This document shows, one piece after another, positions 34,760-42,630 of a DNA stretch of 49,329 nucleotides. The stretch covers positions 1 to 49,329 of the forward strand of contig NZ_BNBC01000063.1 of the NCBI RefSeq assembly GCF_014654675.1. Reading direction: 5' to 3'. A program made the translations under genes and the position numbers. Numbering within the stretch: position 1 is the first letter of the stretch; each line of letters starts with the position of its first letter. The DNA is from Streptomyces spiralis. GTDB lineage: Bacteria; Actinomycetota; Actinomycetes; Streptomycetales; Streptomycetaceae. Below the pieces are notes generated by a model, which worked only from the letters and a program-made list of their open reading frames with translations, made no database searches and had not been told where the DNA came from.

Positions 34760-35079
34760 CGGCTGCCCCGTCGCGCACGCGGTGCGGGAACCCGGCCCTC
34801 GCCGGGGCACGGCCCCCCGGGGCCAGGCGCCTGCGGCTGGGGCGCGGGGGTCGGACGTCCGTCCGTCTCGACGGGGCCGGATGTCGGGGCCGGGTCCTCG
34901 CCCGTCGTGCCGGGGCGGGCCCCTCGGTTGTCGTGCCGGGGCGGGTGCCCGGCCGTCTTGTCGGGGGCGGGGCCTCACTCGTATGGAGGGGTCCGGGAAG
35001 CCAGTAACCTTGTGCGGGGCGCTGTGAGGATTCGGCGTCCCGTGTACCCACCACTCTTCACCCAGGAAGGTGCCCCGCT
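34760..35079 (+). other. G-rich intergenic region with degenerate ~25-bp repeats
   Basis: 320 bp. Between 34880 and 34980 about four imperfect units of the type GTCGTGCCGGGGCGGG occur every ~25 bp (clearest at 34904, 34930 and 34955). TAACCT at 35005-35010 is a possible -10 for cmk with a ~65-nt leader. No gene is seen. Confidence 0.45.
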
Positions 35080-35775
35080 GTGGAGAACGGCGCCGCCCGG
35101 ACCGCCCAGCCCGTGATTGTCGCCATCGACGGCCCCTCCGGCACGGGCAAGTCGAGCACGTCGAAGGCCGTCGCCGCGCAGCTCGGCCTGAGCTACCTGG
35201 ACACCGGCGCCCAGTACCGGGCGATCACCTGGTGGATGGTGACCAACGGGATCGACATCGACGACCCCACCGCGATCGCCGCCGTGGCGGGCAAGGCCGA
35301 CATCGTCTCCGGCACCGACCCGGCCCACCCGACGATCACCGTCGACGGTGTGGACGTGGCCGGCCCGATCCGCACCCAGGAGGTCACCTCCAAGGTCAGC
35401 GCGGTCAGCGCCGTGCCGGAGGTGCGGGCCCGGATCACCGAGCTGCAGCGCTCCCTGGCCGCCTCGGCCGAGACGGGGATAGTCGTCGAGGGCCGCGACA
35501 TCGGCACCACCGTGCTGCCGGACGCCGACCTGAAGATCTTCCTCACCGCCTCCCCGGAGGCCCGCGCCGCCCGCCGCAGCGGCGAGCTCAAGGGCGCCGA
35601 CCTGCACACCACCCGCGAGGCCCTGATCAAGCGGGACGCGGCCGACTCCAGCCGCAAGACCTCCCCGCTGGCCAAGGCCGGCGACGCGGTCGAGGTGGAC
35701 ACCACCGACCTGACGCTGTCGCAGGTCATCGAGTGCGTCGTCACCCTCGTCGAGGAGAAGCGGGCCGCGAGGTGA
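35080..35775 (+). CDS. cmk: Cytidylate kinase
   Basis: 231 aa. GTG 35080 has AGGAAGG 9 nt upstream. The P-loop GPSGTGKSSTSKAVA is at residues 18-32, YLDTGAQYRAITW follows, and VVEGRDIGTTVLPDADLKIF and RAARRSGE are NMP-kinase/lid elements. It phosphorylates CMP and dCMP. It overlaps the acyltransferase gene by 4 nt. Confidence 0.95.
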   Translation: MENGAARTAQPVIVAIDGPSGTGKSSTSKAVAAQLGLSYLDTGAQYRAITWWMVTNGIDIDDPTAIAAVAGKADIVSGTDPAHPTITVDGVDVAGPIRTQEVTSKVSAVSAVPEVRARITELQRSLAASAETGIVVEGRDIGTTVLPDADLKIFLTASPEARAARRSGELKGADLHTTREALIKRDAADSSRKTSPLAKAGDAVEVDTTDLTLSQVIECVVTLVEEKRAAR

Positions 35776-36416
35776 GCCTTCCGTCCGAGCGGGGCGCCGA
35801 GGTCGGGCGGCGCATCGGCGTCGGCCTGATGCACGGGCTGTGGCGGCCGCGCGTGCTCGGCGCCTGGCGGGTCCCGGCGACCGGCCCGGCGATCCTCGCC
35901 GTGAACCACTCCCACAACATCGACGGCCCGATGGTCATGGGCGTGGCGCCCCGGCCGACGCACTTCCTGATCAAGAAGGAGGCGTTCGTCGGCCCGCTCG
36001 GCCCGTTCCTGACCGGGATCGGCCAGCTCCAGGTGGACCGGCACACCACCGACCGCACGGCGATCACCCGCGCCCTCGGCGTACTGGACGCGGGCGGTGT
36101 CCTCGGCATCTTCCCCGAGGGCACCCGAGGCGAGGGCGACTTCGCCTCCCTGCGCGCCGGGCTCGCCTACTTCGCGGTCCGCAGCGGGGCGCCGGTCGTC
36201 CCGGTGGCCGTGCTGGGAAGTTCCGAGCGGCGCGGACGGTTGATAGAGGGACTGCCCCCGCTGCGCTCGCGCATCGACGTCGTCTTCGGCGACCCCTTCG
36301 ACGCGGGCGACGGCAGCGGACGGCGTACGCGCCGGGCGCTGGACGAGGCCACCGAGCGCATCCAGAAGCAGCTCACCGCCCACCTGGAAAACGCCAGGCG
36401 CCTGACCGGGCGCTGA
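35772..36416 (+). CDS. 1-acyl-sn-glycerol-3-phosphate acyltransferase (PlsC-like)
   Basis: 214 aa. GTG 35772 overlaps the cmk stop. The acyltransferase motif I is NHSHNIDG (His-x4-Asp), motif III is FPEGTRGEGDF and motif IV contains APVVPVAVLGS. It would acylate lysophosphatidate or a related acceptor at the inner membrane. A cmk-plsC-der order is common in actinobacteria. Confidence 0.92.
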   Translation: MSLPSERGAEVGRRIGVGLMHGLWRPRVLGAWRVPATGPAILAVNHSHNIDGPMVMGVAPRPTHFLIKKEAFVGPLGPFLTGIGQLQVDRHTTDRTAITRALGVLDAGGVLGIFPEGTRGEGDFASLRAGLAYFAVRSGAPVVPVAVLGSSERRGRLIEGLPPLRSRIDVVFGDPFDAGDGSGRRTRRALDEATERIQKQLTAHLENARRLTGR

Positions 36417-36490
36417 GCGACACTCGAGTAGTGGATCACCACGGACCGTGGCGCTCCACCGATCACCACGAACGACGAGGTACGGACTTC

Positions 36491-37975
36491 ATGAACGACG
36501 ACATCCAGCCCGAGGGCTCGGCCGAGCACGAGTACGACCACGGGGCGCTCGGCGACGCCGAGTACGCGGAGTTCATGGAGCTCGCCGCGGAAGAGGGCTT
36601 CGACGTCGAGGACGTCGAGGGCGCCATCGAGGCGGCCGGGCACGGCCCGCTGCCCGTCCTCGCCGTCGTCGGCCGCCCCAATGTCGGCAAGTCGACCCTG
36701 GTGAACCGCATCATCGGCCGCCGTGAGGCGGTCGTCGAGGACAAGCCGGGCGTCACCCGCGACCGGGTCACCTACGAGGCCGAGTGGGCGGGCCGCCGCT
36801 TCAAGGTCGTCGACACCGGCGGCTGGGAGCAGGACGTCCTCGGCATCGACGCCTCCGTGGCCGCCCAGGCCGAGTACGCCATCGAGGCCGCCGACGCGGT
36901 CGTCTTCGTCGTCGACGCCAAGGTCGGCGCCACCGACACCGACGAGGCCGTCGTACGGCTGCTGCGCAAGGCCGGCAAGCCGGTGGTGCTGTGCGCCAAC
37001 AAGGTGGACGGCCCGAGCGGCGAGGCCGACGCCGCGTACCTGTGGTCGCTCGGCCTCGGCGAGCCGCACCCGGTTTCGGCGCTGCACGGCCGCGGCACCG
37101 GCGACATGCTGGACCGCGTCCTGGAGGTGCTGCCCGAGGCGCCGCGGGAGACGTTCGGCGGGACCGGCGTCGGCGGCCCGCGCCGGGTGGCCCTCATCGG
37201 CCGCCCCAACGTCGGCAAGTCCTCGCTGCTGAACAAGGTGGCCGGCGAGGAGCGCGTCGTGGTCAACGAGCTGGCCGGCACCACCCGCGACCCGGTCGAC
37301 GAGCTGATCGAACTGGGCGGTGTGACCTGGAAGTTCGTCGACACCGCCGGCATCCGCAAGCGTGTCCACCTCCAGCAGGGCGCCGACTACTACGCCTCGC
37401 TGCGCACCGCCGCAGCCGTGGAGAAGGCCGAGGTCGCCGTCGTACTGATCGACGCCTCCGAGTCCGTCTCGGTGCAGGACCAGCGGATCATCACCATGGC
37501 CGTCGAGGCGGGCCGTGCGCTCGTCGTCGCCTACAACAAGTGGGACACGCTCGACGAGGAGCGCCGCTACTACCTGGAGCGGGAGATCGAGACCGATCTC
37601 GCGCAGATCTCCTGGGCCCCGCGCGTGAACGTCTCGGCGCGCACCGGACGGCACATGGAGAAGCTGGTCCCGGCCATCGAGACCGCCCTGGCCGGCTGGG
37701 AGACCCGGGTGCCGACCGGCCGCCTCAACGCCTTCCTGGGCGAGCTGGTCGCCGCCCATCCGCACCCGATCCGGGGCGGCAAGCAGCCGCGCATCCTCTT
37801 CGGCACCCAGGCCGGCACCAAGCCGCCGCGGTTCGTCCTGTTCGCCTCCGGGTTCATCGAGGCGGGCTATCGGCGCTTCATCGAGCGCCGGCTGCGCGAG
37901 GAGTTCGGCTTCGAGGGCACGCCGATCCACATCTCGGTGCGGGTGCGCGAGAAGCGCGGCTCGAAGAAGAAGTAG
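36491..37975 (+). CDS. der: Ribosome-assembly GTPase Der (EngA)
   Basis: 494 aa. Two tandem G domains are present (GRPNVGKST near residue 61 and GRPNVGKSS near 237), each with a DTxG motif (VVDTGGWEQD, VDTAGIRKR) and NKxD (ANKVDG, YNKWDT), followed by a C-terminal KH-like domain ending in RVREKRGSKKK. A ~55-residue acidic N-terminus precedes the first G domain. It acts in 50S subunit maturation. ATG 36491 is preceded by a weak GAGG 12 nt away. Confidence 0.96.
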   Translation: MNDDIQPEGSAEHEYDHGALGDAEYAEFMELAAEEGFDVEDVEGAIEAAGHGPLPVLAVVGRPNVGKSTLVNRIIGRREAVVEDKPGVTRDRVTYEAEWAGRRFKVVDTGGWEQDVLGIDASVAAQAEYAIEAADAVVFVVDAKVGATDTDEAVVRLLRKAGKPVVLCANKVDGPSGEADAAYLWSLGLGEPHPVSALHGRGTGDMLDRVLEVLPEAPRETFGGTGVGGPRRVALIGRPNVGKSSLLNKVAGEERVVVNELAGTTRDPVDELIELGGVTWKFVDTAGIRKRVHLQQGADYYASLRTAAAVEKAEVAVVLIDASESVSVQDQRIITMAVEAGRALVVAYNKWDTLDEERRYYLEREIETDLAQISWAPRVNVSARTGRHMEKLVPAIETALAGWETRVPTGRLNAFLGELVAAHPHPIRGGKQPRILFGTQAGTKPPRFVLFASGFIEAGYRRFIERRLREEFGFEGTPIHISVRVREKRGSKKK

Positions 37976-38013
37976 CGGTCGGTCCGGGGAAACCCGGCAG
38001 CGGTGGAGACGGC

Positions 38014-38049
38014 GGAAAGGGCGGCCCTGTCAGGGGGGCCGCCCTTTCC
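38014..38049 (+). terminator. Terminator after der
   Basis: A perfect 14-bp stem (38014-38027 with 38036-38049; GGAAAGGGCGGCCC and its complement) with an 8-nt loop, 38 nt after the der stop and before the convergent gene at 38072. The stem carries its own AAA/TTT pairs. Confidence 0.9.
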
Positions 38050-38071
38050 GGTGCGTGGGGCCCGCCGGCTC

Positions 38072-38446
38072 TCACAGGCCGCGGCGCGGGGCGGGCGGCA
38101 GTGCCGCCGGGACGTGGTGCGTCCCGTTCTCCTGCCGCCCGATCGCGCCCACACGCTGCCACTGCGCCTGCTGCTGGCCGGTGCCGTGCCGGGTGCTGTA
38201 GGCCCCGGCGCTGTAGGCGATGTACGCCTGGGAGCCCGTACTGTGCGGGAGGTTCCCGAACGCGACGAAGCCCAGATCCTCCTCGCCGCTGCGGTCACCC
38301 GGCAGCGCTCGGTAGGACTTGACGTACTCGGCGTAGAGCGCGTCGTAGATCGGCGTGGCCGATGGGCCGCCATGGGGGTCCTGGACCGGCCGCGCGGACC
38401 GGATCGTCGAGTAGGACTGGCGGCGGGGAACGTCATATGCGTGCAC
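38072..38446 (-). CDS. Streptomyces-type protein of unknown function
   Basis: 124 aa. GTG 38446 gives MHAYDVPRRQSYSTIRSARP. A conserved-looking block follows (TPIYDALYAEYVKSYRALPG, DRSGEEDLGFVAFG), then a Gly/Gln/Tyr-rich, probably disordered tail. I recall similar streptomycete proteins with this N-terminal half but no known role. The longer open frame upstream runs into the neighbouring gene in another frame and is not used. No good Shine-Dalgarno is seen. Confidence 0.7.
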   Translation of the reverse strand: MHAYDVPRRQSYSTIRSARPVQDPHGGPSATPIYDALYAEYVKSYRALPGDRSGEEDLGFVAFGNLPHSTGSQAYIAYSAGAYSTRHGTGQQQAQWQRVGAIGRQENGTHHVPAALPPAPRRGL

Positions 38447-38483
38447 GTATGTGCAAACGACCCCGGACCGGAAGGGATGCGGC

Positions 38484-39422
38484 TCAGGTCCCGGCCAGCG
38501 GCAGCGTGGCCGCCACCAGCCGGCCCGCGGCCGCGGCCTTGTCCAGGGCGTCGCGCAGCAGGTCCTCCCGCGGCTGGCGTCCGATGGAACCGACCGGCGC
38601 CGCGAACAGGAGCACCTGCTGGTGCTTGTTGGCGGCGGCCCGCCAGCCGTCGCTGACCTGGAGCGGCTGGTGCGCCTGCCACCAGGCCGTCGGCCGGCCG
38701 GCGCCACCGCCCGGCTGGAGGACCGCGTGCAGCTGGCCCATGGCAAGCAGCACCGACCAGCCGTGCAGCACCTGCGGTACGGAGTCGAGGTCGGCCACGG
38801 GCCGGTAGCCCTGCTCGACGAGCAGCGTCAGGAAGTCGTCGCCGGGGCCGGTCGTCCCCGGGCGCACGATGGGCGCGGTCGGCTCGACGACCAGGGCGGG
38901 GTGCAACTCGCCGGCGATCAGGACCAGTCCGCTGGTCACGCCCAGCACCGCCTGCTCGGGCACCACGTTCGGGGGCGCGCCCTGCTGGATCCCGGACTCC
39001 TGGAAGCCGTTCTCCCGGAAGCCGTTCTCCTGGAACCCGTTCTGCTGGAACCCGTTCTGCTGGAACCCGTTCTCCTGGATCCCCGCCTGCTGGGGTTCGC
39101 CCTGCTGCGGCGCGCCCTGCGCGGGCACTCCGCCGAAGGCGCTCGTGTCGGCGTTGATGGAGCGGACCGCGCCCCGCAGCTGTTCCTCGGTGACCTGGAC
39201 GACCTGCGAGGGCAGGCAGGTGGCGTGGGCGAAGGCGAGGACGGCGGTCTCGTCCCCGACGAACAGGACGGTGCTGGTCCGCTCCTGTTCGCAGTCGCCG
39301 GGGGTGCGGCAGGACGTGCAGTCGTAACTGCCCGGGGCGTTCTCTCCGGCGAGCAGCCGGTCGGCTTCTTCGTCGCCGATCTCGGCGCGTACGGCGTCGC
39401 TGACGTCGAGCATGCGCGGCAC
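38484..39422 (-). CDS. Cysteine-motif protein with pentapeptide-type tandem repeats
   Basis: 312 aa. GTG 39422 is chosen because AGGGAG lies exactly 6 nt upstream (39429-39434); ATG 39500 has no ribosome site. Residues ~30-45 hold CTSCRTPGDC, a possible metal site. Residues ~110-150 carry seven 5-residue repeats (NGFQQ/NGFQE/NGFRE). Two alpha/beta halves flank the repeats (VLFVGDETAVLAFAHATCLP before; TSGLVLIAGELHPALVVEPT and LLFAAPVGSIGRQ after). Function unknown. It lies 37 bp from the next minus-strand gene and may be co-transcribed with it. Confidence 0.8.
   Translation of the reverse strand: MPRMLDVSDAVRAEIGDEEADRLLAGENAPGSYDCTSCRTPGDCEQERTSTVLFVGDETAVLAFAHATCLPSQVVQVTEEQLRGAVRSINADTSAFGGVPAQGAPQQGEPQQAGIQENGFQQNGFQQNGFQENGFRENGFQESGIQQGAPPNVVPEQAVLGVTSGLVLIAGELHPALVVEPTAPIVRPGTTGPGDDFLTLLVEQGYRPVADLDSVPQVLHGWSVLLAMGQLHAVLQPGGGAGRPTAWWQAHQPLQVSDGWRAAANKHQQVLLFAAPVGSIGRQPREDLLRDALDKAAAAGRLVAATLPLAGT
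38982..39086 (-). repeat. 15-bp tandem repeat (7 units) within the coding region
   Basis: Seven consecutive 15-bp units start at 38982 (plus-strand consensus CTCCTGGAACCCGTT); the central five are nearly identical. They encode the 5-residue NGFQQ-type repeats of the minus-strand protein. Copy number is likely to vary between strains. Confidence 0.85.
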
Positions 39423-39964
39423 GGGTGGCTCCCTGGGGATGCGGTACGTGACGGGACCGGGTGGCTCCCGGCCCGGGAACCGGGAGGGCCCCCGGCTCAT
39501 GAAGAAGACAACGGACGATCTGTGGCGGGAGTCACGCCTTCCGGAGAACGGAATCGAACCATCCTGCGCACACGGTCACGACCGGTGCGGAATCCGGCAC
39601 TCCCCGTCAACTCGCCAAAAGTCAAGGGGTGTTGACGGGGTGAAGTGAGTCACACGCCGACCGTGTCCTTGGTCGACAAATCAGGAAATCAGCGAATGAA
39701 GTGGGTGGCCGAAAAAAGTCGATACCCGCGGTAACTGGCAACTGGCCTGCCAGAACAGGCAATTGGTTGATCCGCGCTGGTCATGCTCCCTACATTCCTC
39801 GGCCGTGTGCACAGAGCACCACCCGGGCACGTCCGCCGACCGCACCATCCCAGCAGCACCCAGCACGACCCCGACCGGCGGACGGGGCGAGCGCGCCGAC
39901 CGCGTCCATGCGTGGGAGGCGCGCCCCGCCCTGGGGGACCCCGGGTCCGTCGAGAGGGATGTCC
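39423..39964. other. Divergent intergenic region upstream of the rpf-like gene
   Basis: 542 bp. On the minus strand, 39539-39562 contains a tRNA T-arm-like sequence (GGTTCGATTCC with flanks that pair weakly), but no complete tRNA can be folded. CCCCGTCAAC (39602-39611) and GTTGACGGGG (39631-39640) form a perfect 10-bp inverted repeat. An A/T-richer stretch (39670-39800) carries the rpf promoter. No gene is seen. Confidence 0.5.
39767..39796 (+). promoter_or_regulatory. Promoter of the rpf-like gene
   Basis: TTGATC (39767-39772), an 18-nt spacer and TACATT (39791-39796) give a start near 39803 and a ~160-nt GC-rich leader. Some Streptomyces rpf genes are controlled by a ydaO (cyclic-di-AMP) riboswitch in the leader; I could not recognise its conserved elements here. 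Confidence 0.45.
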
Positions 39965-40714
39965 ATGTCCGAATGTGCCGATACCTACGCCGCTTCCCAC
40001 GTCTCACCCGCCGACACCAAGCGCGACGGAGCCTGTAGGGCCCGGACGACGGCGGCCCTCGCCGGGGCGGCCCTGCTCGCCCCCCTCGGTCTGCTGGCCG
40101 CGAGTGGCGAGGCCCGGGCGGCGGACGGCGGGGTGTGGGACCGCATCGCGCAGTGCGAGAGCGGCGGCAACTGGCACATCAACACCGGCAACGGCTACTA
40201 CGGCGGGCTCCAGTTCGCCGCCGGCACCTGGCGCGCCTACGGCGGCACGGCCTACGCGCCCACCGCCGACCAGGCCTCACGTGCCCAGCAGATCGCCGTG
40301 GCCACCCGGGTCCAGCAGGCCCAGGGCTGGGGCGCGTGGCCGGTCTGCTCGGCCCGCGCCGGAGCGTCCGGCGGCGCGCCGGGCGCGGGCCCGGCCGGGA
40401 GCGGGTCGGCGCACACGGAGCACAAGACCTACAAGGCCCCCGAGTCCCACAAGTCCCGCTCGTCCTACGAGTCGGCTCACGGATCGGCGCAGGACTCGGC
40501 ACAGCACAAGGCGCGGAACGCCGCGCCGGACCGCGAGACGGAGCACACTGACCGCGGTGCCTCACGCGGCGCGTACACCGTCCGCGCGGGCGACACCCTG
40601 AGCGGCATCGCCGCCCGGCACGGCACCACCTGGCAGCGTCTCTACGCCCTCAACACGTCCGTCGTCGGGGACGACCCCGACCTGATCGTGCCCGGGCAGC
40701 GCCTCGCGCTGTGA
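39965..40714 (+). CDS. Resuscitation-promoting-factor-like cell-wall hydrolase with LysM
   Basis: 249 aa. ATG 39965 has GAGAGG 7 nt upstream; the ATG at 39959 is too close. A signal peptide covers ~residues 25-53 (ALAGAALLAPLGLLAASGEA, cleavage near ARA-AD). The Rpf domain is VWDRIAQCESGGNWHINTGN followed by GYYGGLQFAAGTWRAYGG, with the catalytic Glu in QCESGGNW. A long Ser/His/Ala linker and a C-terminal LysM (YTVRAGDTLSGIAARHGTTW) follow. It is a secreted lytic enzyme that cleaves peptidoglycan, linked to spore germination in Streptomyces. Confidence 0.94.
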   Translation: MSECADTYAASHVSPADTKRDGACRARTTAALAGAALLAPLGLLAASGEARAADGGVWDRIAQCESGGNWHINTGNGYYGGLQFAAGTWRAYGGTAYAPTADQASRAQQIAVATRVQQAQGWGAWPVCSARAGASGGAPGAGPAGSGSAHTEHKTYKAPESHKSRSSYESAHGSAQDSAQHKARNAAPDRETEHTDRGASRGAYTVRAGDTLSGIAARHGTTWQRLYALNTSVVGDDPDLIVPGQRLAL

Positions 40715-40733
40715 GCCACGGCCCGTCCAGGCG

Positions 40734-40769
40734 ACGGCCCCGTCCGGTCGACCGACCGGACGGGGCCGT
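40734..40769 (+). terminator. Terminator after the rpf-like gene
   Basis: A perfect 16-bp stem (40734-40749 with 40754-40769, ACGGCCCCGTCCGGTC and its complement) with loop GACC, 20 nt after the stop codon. Confidence 0.92.
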
Positions 40770-41100
40770 TCGCTGTGAAATGCCTGTGTCTCCGCGGCCC
40801 TCGCGCACCGGTCCCGAATGGGGTGGGAATGGCCTTCCGGGATCCTTACCGGGCGTGCCGGGGGCGGACCCGCGGCCGTTGTCGTGGCGCTTTCCGCCGG
40901 GGTTTTCCGGACGTCGGCCGAGCCCGCGGGAATTGCGTTCGAATGCCTGTGGAAGCGGAACGGAACCGCCCTTGAGGGTGACGGAGTTCCTCCGTCCGGC
41001 CGTCGTGATCCTGTGACAGAAATGTGACAGGAGTGACGTAGGTGGCTGTTACCGCCATCCTGGGCTTCCGCGGCCGGGGGCGGGCGCCTAGCGTGGCCGT
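40770..41100 (+). other. Intergenic region, rpf-like gene to I78-like gene
   Basis: 331 bp with no gene. TGTGACAG occurs at 41012-41019 and 41023-41030 (11-bp period), followed by TGACG at 41033. Read on the minus strand this is GTCAC-N6-GTCAC, resembling MtrA-type direct repeats. TAGCGT (41089-41094) is a -10 box 6 nt before the ATG of the next gene. Confidence 0.5.
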
Positions 41101-41316
41101 ATGGCACCGATTCCCACTCCGCCCGCGGAGCCCCAGGACAATCCGGAGACGTACGTCGGCCTCGAGGCCGGGCGGGCCGAGCAACTCGCGCGGGAACGCG
41201 GCTGGTCGACGGTCAGGTCCCTGTCGCCGGGCGCGATCATCACCATGGAGTACCGGTTCGGGCGGCTGAACTTCGAGGTGGTGGACGGCCGGGTGGCCCG
41301 CGCCTGGAAGGGCTGA
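41101..41316 (+). CDS. I78-family peptidase-inhibitor-like small protein
   Basis: 71 aa. The C-terminal half (RSLSPGAIITMEYRFGRLNF, then VVDGRVARAWKG) matches the I78 inhibitor pattern, in which a conserved P-G-x-x-x-T-M-x-Y-R-x-x-R-L-N strand pair forms the inhibitory fold. Unlike many family members it has no signal peptide or Cys pair, so it may act on an intracellular protease or be a degenerate member. The mRNA is probably leaderless (TAGCGT 6 nt upstream). Confidence 0.75.
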   Translation: MAPIPTPPAEPQDNPETYVGLEAGRAEQLARERGWSTVRSLSPGAIITMEYRFGRLNFEVVDGRVARAWKG

Positions 41317-41344
41317 CGCGGCGGCCGGGGCGCCGTCGTGACCG

Positions 41345-42370
41345 TCAGGGGCGGGCCGCCGAGGTCGTGCCGCGGGGCACACGCTCGGGGTGCGGCGGAC
41401 GGCGGCTGCCGGCCGGGGTGACCGGTGTGCGCTCCGAGCGGGTCAGGTGCGGGCGGCCCGGGGCGAGGTGGACCGGGCTCCGCGAGCCCGAGCGGCTCGC
41501 GCCGACCGGCTCGCGGGCCGCGGCGGTTTCGTCCGCGGCGGTGGCACGCGGCTTGAGCAGCACCGGGGAACCCACGGGGTGGGCCGGTACGGGCACCGGG
41601 GCGGGGCGGCCACGGCGGGCGCGCCAGCGGTCGCGCAGGTCGAACAGGGCCGTCTCGACCCTGGCGATCAGCGGCTCGAACCACGGCAGCGCCAGCATGA
41701 TGAGCACACCGGCGGCCCAGCCGAGGAGCACGTCGCTGAGCCAGTGCGTGCCCAGGTAGACGGTGGTGAGGCCGACCCCGAGCGCGGTCACCGCGGACAG
41801 GGCGGACAGCCAGCGGCGCGCTCTCGGGGTGGAGGCCAGATAGGCCAGGATGCCCCAGGTCACCACGGCGTTGGCGGTGTGGCCGCTGGGGAATATATCG
41901 CCGCCCAGGCCCATCTCGTTGGAGCCGATGACGGTGGCGTAGTGCGGTCCGAGGCGCCCCATGCCGAGCTTCGCGGCGCCGACCGTGAGGTTCAGCAGCA
42001 GCAGCGAGGCGGCGAGGGTGAGCAGCGGGCGCAGGGTGTGCTGCCGCCAGGAGCGCCAGCCCAGCCAGGAGGCGACCATCACGGCGGTGGGGCCGCGCTG
42101 GCCCAGCACCACGTAGTAGTCGAGGAACGCGTGGATCTGCGGCCACTGCTGGTACGGCCGGAAGAACATGACCTGCCAGTCCAGGCGGACCAGCCAGGAG
42201 GTGGTCACCACGGCCCAGACGATCGCCAGGTAGAAGGCCAGGGTCGCCGAGAAGAGCACGACCCGGTGCCTGCTCATTCTCGGCATGTCGATGTGCGCCG
42301 GCCGCTGCTGCTCACGGTCCAGCCTGGCGAACACCCGGTCCAGGCGGGTGAGGGTTCCTTCGGTACGCAC
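41345..42370 (-). CDS. PAP2-family membrane phosphatase
   Basis: 341 aa. GTG 42370 lies 7 nt after TAACGT (42378-42383, minus), so it is probably leaderless. Six membrane helices carry the three phosphatase motifs: KLGMGRLGP, FPSGHTANA and TVYLGTHWLSDVLLGW (His and Asp intact). A ~110-residue Pro/Arg-rich cytoplasmic tail follows. Substrates may be undecaprenyl diphosphate or phosphatidate. It is convergent with the I78-like gene, 28 bp between stops. Confidence 0.92.
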   Translation of the reverse strand: MRTEGTLTRLDRVFARLDREQQRPAHIDMPRMSRHRVVLFSATLAFYLAIVWAVVTTSWLVRLDWQVMFFRPYQQWPQIHAFLDYYVVLGQRGPTAVMVASWLGWRSWRQHTLRPLLTLAASLLLLNLTVGAAKLGMGRLGPHYATVIGSNEMGLGGDIFPSGHTANAVVTWGILAYLASTPRARRWLSALSAVTALGVGLTTVYLGTHWLSDVLLGWAAGVLIMLALPWFEPLIARVETALFDLRDRWRARRGRPAPVPVPAHPVGSPVLLKPRATAADETAAAREPVGASRSGSRSPVHLAPGRPHLTRSERTPVTPAGSRRPPHPERVPRGTTSAARP

Positions 42371-42630
42371 CTAATCGACGTTACAGCGGGTGAGCTCAGT
42401 TCCCTGACGAATCACGGGGTTTGTGATGACGATGTGATGTGGGATTGCTCTCAACGGGCCTTTATTTCCACGGATTACGCAATCCGGGGACCCCTTCCGG
42501 AGCACATTAGCTCTGATCATTCCGGCAGTTGCTTATATCGCGCTTATGAATTCGTTAACCGGAAGCTCGGATGTAATTACCCATCTGCTCATCGGACGAG
42601 CGGGCGACCCGGTGGGCGATCGGCGGCGGT
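42371..42630. other. A/T-rich intergenic island
   Basis: 260 bp between two minus-strand genes. 42400-42590 is clearly richer in A/T than the rest of the window (TTTATTTCC, TGCTTATATCG, TGAATTCGTTAACC). GGATTGC (42443-42449) and GCAATCC (42480-42486) form an inverted repeat. No coding potential fits Streptomyces codon use. It may hold the promoter region of the PAP2 gene, a small RNA, or foreign DNA. Confidence 0.45.

Noticed and set aside
39539..39615. A complete tRNA gene upstream of the rpf-like gene
   Set aside because: Only a T-arm-like part is present; the acceptor stem pairs at 4 of 7 positions at best, and there is no D-arm and no normal anticodon stem.
39797..39964. ydaO (c-di-AMP) riboswitch in the rpf leader
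   Set aside because: The conserved blocks of that riboswitch could not be recognised by eye; kept only as a finding about the leader.
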